Virus record (IMG/VR): IMGVR_UViG_3300042556_001991
Coordinates: 1-64,000 of that record
Strand: one strand, 5' to 3'
Source: a virus
DNA length: 64,000 nt
The notes under the pieces are model-generated. The model had not been told where the DNA came from. It worked only from the letters and a program-made list of their open reading frames with translations, and searched no databases. Below, piece by piece: positions 1 through 7,787 of this stretch. Within the stretch, counting starts at the first letter, position 1, and each line of letters starts with the position of its first letter. Both the position numbers and the translations under genes were made by a program.

Positions 1-449
1 GTTTTATTCACCTTGGCATTTCATACAAGCCGCAAAGAGGCGATATTATATTTTTCCCAACAAACTACATTGCTGCTCATGATGTTGAGAAAATGGGCAA
101 GGGTGTAAGATATTCTTATCTATCTTTCTTTGGCCAAGGTGGCGATGACATCCCAGCTAATGTAGTTATTAGCGAACCAGAAAGAAGCTTTGAATGGTGT
201 CCAGGTGTTTGGCTTAATAATATATATGATGATTATGAAAGATACTGTAAATCGCCATATTCACTATTTAGCAATCCAGAAAACACTAAAGTAGAGCTTG
301 GCTGGAATCCAGTTTATCAAGGTAGAAATGTTGCCCAATATAGCAGTACTCACGAAGCCATAGAGGTTAAGGAGCAAGTTGCAGTTGCAAATAATTCTGA
401 CGCTGACCTTCCAGAAGGTCCGTGTGGGACTGATCCAGTAGCCATATAA
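1..449 (+). CDS. 2OG-Fe(II) oxygenase, C-terminal part (5' end outside window)
   Basis: This is the 3' end of a gene that starts before the window; the frame is open from base 3. The visible part carries the second half of a 2-oxoglutarate/Fe(II)-dependent dioxygenase core of the prolyl-4-hydroxylase type: a KPQRGDIIFFP strand, the distal iron-binding His in AAHDV, and the Arg that would bind 2-oxoglutarate in GVRYSYLSFFGQG. The proximal HxD pair lies upstream and cannot be checked. It is the first of four tandem paralogues. It differs from the other three in a longer, acidic, Asn/Glu-rich C-terminal tail after the core. The substrate is unknown. The family call is firm and the role is open. 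Confidence 0.85.
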   Translation, partial: FIHLGISYKPQRGDIIFFPTNYIAAHDVEKMGKGVRYSYLSFFGQGGDDIPANVVISEPERSFEWCPGVWLNNIYDDYERYCKSPYSLFSNPENTKVELGWNPVYQGRNVAQYSSTHEAIEVKEQVAVANNSDADLPEGPCGTDPVAI

Positions 450-459
450 GGTGAATGCA

Positions 460-1368
460 ATGTTAATGCCAGAACATCTTGGTTCTGGTATAGTTCTTTT
501 TAGGAACGCTGTTAATGTGGATCAAGATATTATTCTTCCATATATTGCATCTCTAAAAGAAAAAGCAATAAAAGAAGACTATACAATAGTTTACGACGAT
601 AGCAATAAGCCGATCTATGCAATAAATAGAAGTGGGCATAGATATACTATAGAAGATATATATAAAAGTTCAAGTCATATTATGAACTTTGTAGATGAGA
701 ATACCAGTAAAGAAATTATTGATTTTTTTGAGGGCTGCGAAAGATCTTTTTATCAAGGCGGATTAAGTTATACAACAGTCTTTCCAATGATATTGACAAG
801 CTTATGGTGGAGAACACAAGGTCATATATTAGCTTACGGGCCAGAGAGCGCAATGGGTCTACATAGTGATAATGATGTGAACTATCAACCTGGCTTTGAA
901 CCAGATCTTCAAGTAGCAACTAGAAGTGTTTTGGGTATGATTATCTATCTGAATGATTCAGTTGAAACAATAGATGATATCAAAAATTATGAATACCTAG
1001 GTGGGGAAATAGAATTTCCTTACGCAAATATAAAATATAAACCAAAAACTGGAGACATGTTAATGTTTCCATCCAACTACCTAGGTTCACATGAAGTGTA
1101 TCCGTGCACGGATGGAAACAGATATGCTTACATAGGTTATTTTTCTCAAGGTTCACCTCATCTAGAAAGAGGGATCAATATAACTCATGGTGAAATTCCA
1201 GTTGGTTCTCAAGGTCAAATATGGATGCCAAATATAGTTAAAGACTATGTAGATTTTGTTAATGAAAATTATAAAGACGTAGACCCAAAAAAGATTAACG
1301 AGTTGCTACGAGCAACACATAGAGTGTACAATAGTGCTAACACTGTTAAGGAGATGCGCGATGAATAA
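460..1368 (+). CDS. 2OG-Fe(II) oxygenase (prolyl-hydroxylase-like), paralogue 2
   Basis: Predicted non-haem iron dioxygenase of 302 aa. The facial triad is visible: His135 and Asp137 in GLHSDND, His211 in GSHEVY, then Arg221 in NRYAYIGYFSQG for 2-oxoglutarate. A conserved tail motif, WMPNIVKDY, follows and recurs in the next two genes. ATG at 460 is preferred over GTG at 451 because AAGGTG (448-453) gives it a well-spaced ribosome binding site; the GTG start would add three residues. The end overlaps the start of the next gene by 8 bases, so the set is probably one transcript. Phage enzymes of this family modify proteins or nucleic acids; the target here is unknown, and virion proteins are one possibility. 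Confidence 0.88.
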   Translation: MLMPEHLGSGIVLFRNAVNVDQDIILPYIASLKEKAIKEDYTIVYDDSNKPIYAINRSGHRYTIEDIYKSSSHIMNFVDENTSKEIIDFFEGCERSFYQGGLSYTTVFPMILTSLWWRTQGHILAYGPESAMGLHSDNDVNYQPGFEPDLQVATRSVLGMIIYLNDSVETIDDIKNYEYLGGEIEFPYANIKYKPKTGDMLMFPSNYLGSHEVYPCTDGNRYAYIGYFSQGSPHLERGINITHGEIPVGSQGQIWMPNIVKDYVDFVNENYKDVDPKKINELLRATHRVYNSANTVKEMRDE

Positions 1369-2260
1369 TTTTGTTTTGAATAAAGATGTAGAGGGAGAAA
1401 ATCTTGGGGGCGGAGTAGTTATATTTAGGTCTGCCATAGAGTTCGATGCAGACTATTCTTTTGACCTTTGTAGTGAAATTGTAGCTAGAGAAAAAGCAGC
1501 CATGTATACTCCTGGAATTGACCCAGAGACTGGGGAAGAGATATATGTAAATAGAAGCGGATACTTTTTTGGCAAAGACAGTATTGACGGGATGCCAGGC
1601 AGAGGATCAGCAGCACATCAAGATCCAAGAAAAGAAGTAATAGAATTTTTAAATGGTTTAGAATCCGCTAGAGATAACTATTTGTTTAAATACTTAGAAG
1701 CCTATCCACTTGCGTTCAAATGCATATGGTGGAAGGTAAAAGGCCATATTGTTTCTTATAAAGAAGGAGCATATCTGGGTCCTCATTCGGACATCAGTAC
1801 TGATTATATATATGATGTTTGGACTCCCAATGACCAATTAGCAATGCGCAGTACTGTGACTGCTTTAATTTACTTTAATGACTCCGTTGAGAGTGAAGAT
1901 GAATTGAATGGAAAAAATTTCATGGGTGGTGACCACTACTTTAACTACTTAAACATAACACACAAACCAAAAAGGGGAGATATTATATTTTTCCCAGCAT
2001 CCTATACAGCTGGTCATGAAGTAAAAGTTGTAGAAAAAGGTTTAAGATTTTCTTATTTAGGATGGTATAGTCAAGGAACTCCAAATATAGAAGTTAAAGA
2101 GAGCGTAGAAGATCCACTAAAGAATCCAGAAGTGGCACAATTCTCAACTAACGTGTACATGCCAACATTTGTAAAAGATTATCAAAATCATTTACTAAAC
2201 AGAGGATTCGATAAATTTTCAGAACAATATAGAATAACTGTTTCGAGTTACGGTAGTTGA
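1361..2260 (+). CDS. 2OG-Fe(II) oxygenase (prolyl-hydroxylase-like), paralogue 3
   Basis: Third tandem member, 299 aa. The triad is intact: His142 and Asp144 in LGPHSDIS, His219 in AGHEVK, and Arg229 in GLRFSYLGWYSQG. The KPKRGDIIFFP segment is almost identical to the one in the first paralogue. ATG 1361 follows AAGGAG at 1348-1353 with good spacing, so I reject the upstream in-frame start at 1334. The gene overlaps the end of the preceding one. It looks like an active dioxygenase; substrate unknown. Divergence between the copies suggests an old duplication with separate roles rather than recent repeats. Confidence 0.88.
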   Translation: MNNFVLNKDVEGENLGGGVVIFRSAIEFDADYSFDLCSEIVAREKAAMYTPGIDPETGEEIYVNRSGYFFGKDSIDGMPGRGSAAHQDPRKEVIEFLNGLESARDNYLFKYLEAYPLAFKCIWWKVKGHIVSYKEGAYLGPHSDISTDYIYDVWTPNDQLAMRSTVTALIYFNDSVESEDELNGKNFMGGDHYFNYLNITHKPKRGDIIFFPASYTAGHEVKVVEKGLRFSYLGWYSQGTPNIEVKESVEDPLKNPEVAQFSTNVYMPTFVKDYQNHLLNRGFDKFSEQYRITVSSYGS

Positions 2261-2261
2261 T

Positions 2262-3050
2262 GTGATAGATACAAGAATAAATATGACCGATATTGGTAGC
2301 GGACTATGTGTGGTAAAAGACTGTATTGATGTAGACCAAAAATTCCTTTTTGATTATATTAACTATTTAAGAGAGGTCGAAGAAGAAACCTTTACTTATA
2401 TTGAAGAAGATGGTAAACGATACGCTATAAACAGAACTGGTTTTAAATTTGATCCTGATGGCGTAATGTTGGCACCTAGTAGGTTCATAGATCCATTATT
2501 AAAATGGAGTCCAAATAGAGACGTTACACCACAGCAGGAGCAGTTTATAGCAGATCTAGAAGATTTGATGTATAGAATCTTGGTCGAGTATTGCAAGTAC
2601 TACCCTGATGCCTCTACAGTGTGCTGGTGGAGAGGTATGGGACATATAGCCACTTACGAAAAAGGTCAAAATATAGGCCCTCACTGCGATGATCAGATAC
2701 CTCACGAATTTGGCAAAGCTCCTGCTAGTGAATATCCAAAGCATAGTAAGGTAAGTGTAAACATTTATTTAAATGATTCAGTAGATAATGTTGAAGATCT
2801 TAATGAATACAATTTCTTAGGTGGAGAGATAACCCACAGGCACGCTAAGCACACGCACAAGCCAAAGGCTGGTTCTGCGGTTATCTATCCAACCAACTTC
2901 ATAGGTACTCACGAGGTTGCTCCAGTAACCAATGGCCTTAGAATAGCATACCTTGGCTCGTTTCTTTACGGTACTCCTGAGCATCACTTTGAGGGAGACT
3001 CAAGAATATGGATGCCAAACCTGCGCAAGGATGCTGGTTTAGAATTCTAA
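2262..3050 (+). CDS. 2OG-Fe(II) oxygenase (prolyl-hydroxylase-like), paralogue 4
   Basis: Fourth tandem member, 262 aa, with the shortest C-terminus. The iron ligands are His141 and Asp143 in IGPHCDD and His217 in GTHEVAP; Arg227 in GLRIAYLGSF is the predicted co-substrate ligand. The conserved closing motif is WMPNLRKD, nearly at the end. The GTG start at 2262 lines up with the N-termini of its paralogues; an in-frame ATG at 2283 is the alternative. It starts one base after the previous stop. A gap with a promoter-like motif follows, so the oxygenase set appears to end a transcription block here. Confidence 0.86.
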   Translation: MIDTRINMTDIGSGLCVVKDCIDVDQKFLFDYINYLREVEEETFTYIEEDGKRYAINRTGFKFDPDGVMLAPSRFIDPLLKWSPNRDVTPQQEQFIADLEDLMYRILVEYCKYYPDASTVCWWRGMGHIATYEKGQNIGPHCDDQIPHEFGKAPASEYPKHSKVSVNIYLNDSVDNVEDLNEYNFLGGEITHRHAKHTHKPKAGSAVIYPTNFIGTHEVAPVTNGLRIAYLGSFLYGTPEHHFEGDSRIWMPNLRKDAGLEF

Positions 3051-3070
3051 TAATAATTTAATCTTATATC

Positions 3071-3080
3071 ATTACTATAT
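3071..3080 (+). promoter_or_regulatory. Putative promoter motif ATTACTATAT
   Basis: This AT-rich decamer sits 26 bases before the ATG at 3106, in the 55-base gap after the oxygenases. The same ten bases recur at 7731-7740 before the tail sheath gene, and a close variant lies at 3503-3512. The position and recurrence suggest a phage promoter element; start sites are unknown. Confidence 0.4.
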
Positions 3081-3105
3081 AGTTAAAATCTTTTGAAGGA
3101 CCTTT

Positions 3106-3480
3106 ATGCTTTACAATGACCTTATTGACTATAACCAGTCTGGTATTCAATATAATGGAACTGTTGTATTAATAATAGAAGGAATATCAAATCCTGTTAT
3201 TTTAAATGATATCAAAGTTAACTTTGGTGGAAAAGAAGACTATTCGGTAGCCACCGCAATAGGCGTTGTCAGCATAGATTTAGCTCCAAGCGGTGTAATC
3301 ACGATACAGGCTCTTCAGAAGGAAGGCGCTGCGCTTATTCAAGCTAGTGAAATAACCATACATTCTGGCACACTTATTACAATAGAAATCTCTGAAAAAG
3401 AAGGCGCCGGGATTATCCAGACAACTGAAACAAGTATAAACTCTAGCACACTTGTTAGTGTTCAGAATCAGAGTGAATAA
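3106..3480 (+). CDS. Small repeat-containing structural protein
   Basis: Protein of 124 aa, family not recognised. The N-terminal half (LYNDLIDYNQSGIQYNG) has the feel of a phage virion beta domain. The C-terminal half consists of imperfect 26-residue repeats with a 78-base period: EGAALIQ and EGAGIIQ start successive units, each followed by a Ser/Thr-rich beta strand ending in ITIEIS or VSVQNQ. It has its own upstream motif and a GAAGGA ribosome site, and lies just before the head-tail connector gene. A capsid decoration or neck protein is plausible. Confidence is high that it is a real gene and low on its function. Confidence 0.6.
   Translation: MLYNDLIDYNQSGIQYNGTVVLIIEGISNPVILNDIKVNFGGKEDYSVATAIGVVSIDLAPSGVITIQALQKEGAALIQASEITIHSGTLITIEISEKEGAGIIQTTETSINSSTLVSVQNQSE
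3322..3477 (+). repeat. Tandem 78-bp (26-aa) imperfect repeats
   Basis: Two units, beginning with GAAGGCGC at 3322 and 3400, encode diverged 26-residue repeats; a weaker partial unit precedes them from about 3286. The period is a multiple of three, so the reading frame is kept. Confidence 0.6.
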
Positions 3481-3502
3481 CCTCACCAACACAATTTAAA
3501 GT

Positions 3503-3517
3503 ACTACTATATAAATA
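3503..3517 (+). promoter_or_regulatory. Putative promoter ACTACTATATAAATA
   Basis: This motif lies 22 bases before the ATG at 3540. It matches the decamer at 3071 and 7731 in nine of ten positions and also contains TATAAATA (3510-3517), the consensus of T4-type late promoters. Whether this phage uses a T4-like late sigma factor is not known from the window. Confidence 0.4.
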
Positions 3518-3539
3518 TCTACTTTTTAAAGAGGGAAAA

Positions 3540-4430
3540 ATGGCAAATATACTAGTCAATGATACTGTGCGTCTAAAGGTTAAATTTATTGACGTAGATA
3601 TTAATGGTAATCAGGTAGAAGTTTCTCCTATATCGGTTTCCATGAGTATAACAAATTCAAGTAATGTGCTAATAATATCGGTTACCCCTGCGTCGCTTAG
3701 CGGCTCTGAATTCTATTATGACTACACTCCATCAACAGCTGGTACGTATAGAGTTTCTTTTAATGGTATTCTAGCAAACAATACTACGATTAGCGTTAAT
3801 CAACAGATATATGTCAGTACTCCAACGGAAGATTATAGGCCAACAGTCTTCTTAAGAGAAGATGAAATAATAGCTTTTGCAGCGGATATAGAGCCATTGT
3901 ATCTTGATCCGGAGCAACTCCTCCCGTATTTCCCTGACGCTTCCCTTTTGGAAATAGGTGAATTTGTACATAACTATTCTATAGAAATAAAGAATATATT
4001 TAAATTATTAGAAACTGAAGATGGAACAAATATTCCATTTACAGCATTTGAATATGTAAGAGCAGCCACCTGTTGTGAGCTGACAAGAGTTTATGGAAAT
4101 GGCGGAGATGATGAGCTTTCGGTAAGGCTTGGCGATCTTTCGATAACTAACAAAAATTTACCTAGAAACACTTTAAGTAGAGCTAACGCTACCACTTGGT
4201 GTCAAATTGCAGCAATGCTTAGAAAAGAAATGTTAACATCAAAAGTTGGAATGAAAGCAGTTCAACCAAAAGGTTTACCAAGTCTTCCAACAATTGGAGC
4301 CGGAAGAACTATGGATCCATATACCGGATTGTCAGTTTACTACACTCCAAGAGATTTATATGGACCAACTCATATCCAGTCGCCAGATCAGAATCCAATT
4401 CCAGAAAGAGGAATAAGGAAGTATGATTGA
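3540..4430 (+). CDS. Head-tail connector protein with N-terminal Ig-like domain
   Basis: Protein of 296 aa. Residues 1-95 look like an Ig-type beta sandwich (alternating strands, then STAGTYRVSF). The rest is mostly helical, with a FEYVRAATCCELTRVYG helix and DDELSVRLGDLSITNKN, a pattern common in head-tail adaptor proteins. Its position fits that: directly before a stopper-like gene, a terminator-like gene and the sheath. GAGGG upstream is the ribosome site. The stop overlaps the next start by 8 bases. The domain call is an inference from pattern and context. Confidence 0.6.
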   Translation: MANILVNDTVRLKVKFIDVDINGNQVEVSPISVSMSITNSSNVLIISVTPASLSGSEFYYDYTPSTAGTYRVSFNGILANNTTISVNQQIYVSTPTEDYRPTVFLREDEIIAFAADIEPLYLDPEQLLPYFPDASLLEIGEFVHNYSIEIKNIFKLLETEDGTNIPFTAFEYVRAATCCELTRVYGNGGDDELSVRLGDLSITNKNLPRNTLSRANATTWCQIAAMLRKEMLTSKVGMKAVQPKGLPSLPTIGAGRTMDPYTGLSVYYTPRDLYGPTHIQSPDQNPIPERGIRKYD

Positions 4431-4795
4431 TCCAAAACGCACATTAAGTAATATACTGCGCAGTTGGGGTCACAATGTATTAGTTCAAAAAGTATTAGAT
4501 CAGAAAACTATGACCTATAGCAAAAAGATGCAAAGGTATACCGTAAGAGCTGTATATCCGGGAGCTCAACGGATTTGCTAATATACTAGAAGAAAACATA
4601 CAAGGCTTAACCGTTAGCTCTGAAGTGATATATTATTTTCAAGATACAGCAAATATTAAATCTGGTGATAGAATATATGAAGACTATTCAAGTGGTCAGC
4701 AAATTTTTTTAGTAGACTTTTCTGCTCCAGTAAGAGGTAGAGGCGGAAAAGTAGTTTACTGGGTTGCAGGTGCGACTAGAGAAAGTAAAAATTAA
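4423..4795 (+). CDS. Head-tail stopper/neck-like protein, requires +1 recoding
   Basis: The zero frame gives 49 residues, then CGG at 4570 and a stop two codons later. Shifting +1 there (C|GGA) opens 74 more codons to the stop at 4793-4795, giving a 123-aa protein. Its second half (GFANILEENIQGLTVSSEV, DRIYEDYSSGQQIFLVDFSAP) reads as a compact beta barrel of the size usual for stopper or head-completion proteins. Neither fragment makes sense alone: no start or ribosome site precedes the second part. The gene overlaps the previous stop, and the next ATG follows this stop directly, so it is translated within an operon. The family call rests on size and position. Confidence 0.7.
4570..4573 (+). 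other. +1 recoding site CGGA (site 1)
   Basis: Context is GCT CAA CGG ATT TGC TAA. Reading CAA C|GGA TTT GCT continues the stopper-like protein. CGG is in phase with the upstream start (codon 50). Confidence 0.85.
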
Positions 4796-6871
4796 ATGTT
4801 AAGAGTACACAATGGTCAGTTGGTAAAGTTTAGATTTGCCTTTTTGGTAAACGGTGAGTTCTACGACCCTTTAGATCAAGCTACTCCTGTAGATATATAT
4901 GCAACAGTTTCAAGAGGTGATGGCAATATAATTCATTCTTCTACTTCATTGATTAATACAAGTTATCGAATTATATCAATAACACCACCAACTTCAATAA
5001 CGAGTGGTCATGTTTCGGCAACATTTACGTTTGATGTAGATCACAAGTTAGCTGCTGGAGATACTGTAATCATCTATGGTGTTGGCGGTGGATATAACGC
5101 AGAGTATATAATCACATCTGCACCAACTACAAAATCAGTAATAGCAAGGACAGCTGCTACTACCTTACCAAGTTTATCAAGCTATAACGCCGCAAAAGCG
5201 TATGCAAGATTAGCTCTTAAAACAAATTCTTATTATAATAGACCATCAGACTCTGAGTATGGTTTTTATTATAAAATTCCAGATACGCTTTTTGGCGGGA
5301 CTTATACCGTCTCCATTCAATGTGCATACAACGATAGAACTCAGGTAATTGAACATCACTTTGAAGTATCTAGAAGTCAAATTGGTAGAGTCGGAAATAT
5401 AGTATATAAAAAAATAGAAAATGGAGTGATAACTTTATCAACTGATATTGATCACAACTTATCATCTGGTGATCAAGTTTCGATATTGGAAATAAGTGCA
5501 GCGTTTAATGGAAACCATTTTATTTCTTCGGTTCCGGCAAGTAATAAATTTTCTATTAAAACAAATATTCCATTATCTAATGGAGAACAACTTACAACAG
5601 GAAAATATTCTGTCATCAATACAACTGGAGTATCTAAAGATTTAACAGGACCAACAACTGGTGCAAGCATTTCGAAGAGACCAATTTTTGATTCACTAGA
5701 AGAATATTATAATACCAATTCAATATTATTTATAGGTCATAGCGATGGAATTGAATTAAATCAAATTATAAAAATTAATTCAATTCAAGAAGCTACCAAC
5801 CTATTGGGTGCAAATACTTCTTCTCCTCTTCTAAGAGGAATTCATGATGCATTTAGCTGCGGAGCAAAGTCTATATTCATGATGGCTTCTGCGCCAATGT
5901 CAGAATACATCGAAGATATTTCTCAAAGACTTACCGACATGCCAATACTTTTTTCAGCGGAAACAAATTCTAATGTAAACTTTTATGAAAAATATTATGA
6001 AAGACTAGCAGTAAGTTATGATATAGCAAAAGGGCTTGACTTCATTGACATAATAGTGCCACTCGAAACTTCGATGATAAATACTGGGTCTGTTGACTTT
6101 ATAGCTCAACTAGCTGTTCATTGTTATTCTTTCAATAATGCTACTGGATATGTTCAAATGGGAATTATTGGTTCTAAAAATAATGGAACAAAAGACAGTG
6201 ATGTTCAACTTCTAGAACAAAATACTAGACTTGTAAATAAATTTACCACTTACTCAATAAGCGGAGAAATAGAAAGTGATATAGGTAGATATATTATTCC
6301 CGTATATGGAGAGCTAACTTTTAATCATATAGGTTTTGGAAGATCATATACGAGTTCAGCAGCAGCAGCATTTGCCGGAATGATGTCATCAACTCCAGTC
6401 TATAATGGAATAATTAGAAAAAGAATACCAGGAGCATATTCTGTTTACGGTTCTAATTTATCCGCAGACTCATTGGCAAGGTTAGATAACCTTGGTGTAA
6501 ACGTTGTGTATAGAACACGCAAAGCGTTAAGGGGTAATCCATACGAAGTAAACATATCAAATGATTATACATTGGCTAATAAAAATAGCTCTTTTACAAA
6601 AGCTCCACAAATGAGATTAGTAGCCATGGTTATAACTGAAATAAAAGCTATAGCAAATGATGGCATAGGAAAGAACGCGGAAGATAAAGTAATCTCACAA
6701 GTCAAATCAATGCTTGATACGCTAGTATCTACTAGAACTATTAAGGATTATAAACTTCAATCATATGGATCTAAAACAGAAAGAGGAACTTTAATTTTTG
6801 AAATAAATTTAGTTTCTTCTCTTGGTTTAAAAAGTATTAATTTTTCCATAATTACAGGACCAGGAGCGTAG
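4796..6871 (+). CDS. Tail-sheath-like protein with N-terminal beta domains
   Basis: Protein of 691 aa. The C-terminal 400 residues follow the contractile sheath pattern: a SLEEYYNTNSILFIG opening, a central Rossmann-like part with LDFIDIIVPLET, and a C-terminal part with NLGVNVVYRTRKALRGNPYEV and MRLVAMVITEIKA. The N-terminal part adds an Ig-like domain and two copies of a small beta domain with the signature DHxLxxGDxVxI and a YNAEYII/FNGNHFI strand (about residues 75-110 and 215-255). A second, shorter sheath gene lies at 7788. This one sits among neck genes, so it may be a specialised sheath-like collar or connector component rather than the main sheath. The true sheath call goes to the gene at 7788. 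Confidence 0.65.
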   Translation: MLRVHNGQLVKFRFAFLVNGEFYDPLDQATPVDIYATVSRGDGNIIHSSTSLINTSYRIISITPPTSITSGHVSATFTFDVDHKLAAGDTVIIYGVGGGYNAEYIITSAPTTKSVIARTAATTLPSLSSYNAAKAYARLALKTNSYYNRPSDSEYGFYYKIPDTLFGGTYTVSIQCAYNDRTQVIEHHFEVSRSQIGRVGNIVYKKIENGVITLSTDIDHNLSSGDQVSILEISAAFNGNHFISSVPASNKFSIKTNIPLSNGEQLTTGKYSVINTTGVSKDLTGPTTGASISKRPIFDSLEEYYNTNSILFIGHSDGIELNQIIKINSIQEATNLLGANTSSPLLRGIHDAFSCGAKSIFMMASAPMSEYIEDISQRLTDMPILFSAETNSNVNFYEKYYERLAVSYDIAKGLDFIDIIVPLETSMINTGSVDFIAQLAVHCYSFNNATGYVQMGIIGSKNNGTKDSDVQLLEQNTRLVNKFTTYSISGEIESDIGRYIIPVYGELTFNHIGFGRSYTSSAAAAFAGMMSSTPVYNGIIRKRIPGAYSVYGSNLSADSLARLDNLGVNVVYRTRKALRGNPYEVNISNDYTLANKNSSFTKAPQMRLVAMVITEIKAIANDGIGKNAEDKVISQVKSMLDTLVSTRTIKDYKLQSYGSKTERGTLIFEINLVSSLGLKSINFSIITGPGA

Positions 6872-6872
6872 T

Positions 6873-7685
6873 ATGCAGTCTTCATTCCCATTTCCAGGTA
6901 GCTTTAATGCTGACCAAGCACCAGGCAATAAGTGGGAGCAATATACGGAAAGTAGAGATAGGCTTCGAGAGCAAGATCCTAAGTATTATAATGATACTGA
7001 TTCAAGGAGATCAAAAGCCGAAGGAAATTTAACCTATCTTGGATTTATCGAAGTTGTCAAAATGCTTTGGGAAAACTCATATCCAGACATTCCAATTGTT
7101 GCAACATTTGGAGGTAAGTTTGCATCTTACCCTTGTGTAGCCTATGGCCTTGAATTAAAGAGAGCTCATAATCAAGAACCCAAAATGCGATACAGGGATA
7201 AGGCTTTAGGTGAAGATGGTAAATATTACATTATAGAAGGTCAGCGTTTTCAGAACGTTGTCTCTTTTACCGTTATGGTTGAAGCCAATGCTGGCCAGTT
7301 GTCAGGCGATCAACAACGATATGCTGGGGCAGAAGTAGCTGATAGAGTTATGGAAATATTTGAAGATTTTATGTTGGAATACACTCCAGTTTTTAAGAGA
7401 CTAGGGGCATCGGAACTCGTATATGCCAGAAGGGTTTCGGATACCGAAACAAACATGGACCAAACTGATGTAGTTAAAAGAACAGTTACATATTTGTTAA
7501 CAACTGAAAAAATACATGTATCAGCAGTTGATAAGATTGAGTCAATTGTGGCCGATATACGCCAATGGGTTTCCTATGAAAAGGATCTAATAGAGCAGGC
7601 AGCTGCGACTCCTTCTTCGTATTACAATCCAGATATGAACATAGGTATTGTAGACTTATTCCAAAGTGCTACCCCGAACTCATAA
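6873..7685 (+). CDS. Tail terminator/completion-like protein
   Basis: Protein of 270 aa placed between the two sheath-type genes, the usual place for a tail terminator of the T4 gp15 type. Visible features are PIVATFGGKFASYPCVAYG, an edge-strand region ending YYIIEGQRFQNVVSFTVMVEAN, then a helix AEVADRVMEIFEDFMLEYTPVF, and a late beta strand VVKRTVTYLLTTEK. This alternation fits the terminator/tube-completion fold. AGGAG overlapping the end of the previous gene is the ribosome site. The last 30 residues are Ser/Asn/Pro-rich with two ATP tripeptides. Assignment is by position and pattern, not by a unique motif. Confidence 0.55.
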   Translation: MQSSFPFPGSFNADQAPGNKWEQYTESRDRLREQDPKYYNDTDSRRSKAEGNLTYLGFIEVVKMLWENSYPDIPIVATFGGKFASYPCVAYGLELKRAHNQEPKMRYRDKALGEDGKYYIIEGQRFQNVVSFTVMVEANAGQLSGDQQRYAGAEVADRVMEIFEDFMLEYTPVFKRLGASELVYARRVSDTETNMDQTDVVKRTVTYLLTTEKIHVSAVDKIESIVADIRQWVSYEKDLIEQAAATPSSYYNPDMNIGIVDLFQSATPNS

Positions 7686-7730
7686 TATTTAGTAGAATAC
7701 GTAAATCTAGTTAGTTTTTACAGGTACCCC

Positions 7731-7740
7731 ATTACTATAT
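7731..7740 (+). promoter_or_regulatory. Putative promoter motif ATTACTATAT before the sheath gene
   Basis: An exact copy of the decamer at 3071-3080, lying in the 102-base gap before the sheath gene, one of the longest gaps in the window. A dedicated promoter here would suit the high copy number of sheath and tube. Confidence 0.42.
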
Positions 7741-7787
7741 CTTTCGAGTTAATCCATTAAATCCCTGACTCGGAGGTTAAGAATAAC

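Noticed and set aside
405-420. Hairpin GACCTT-CCAG-AAGGTC as a terminator
   Set aside because: Short stem inside the first oxygenase gene with no T run after it.
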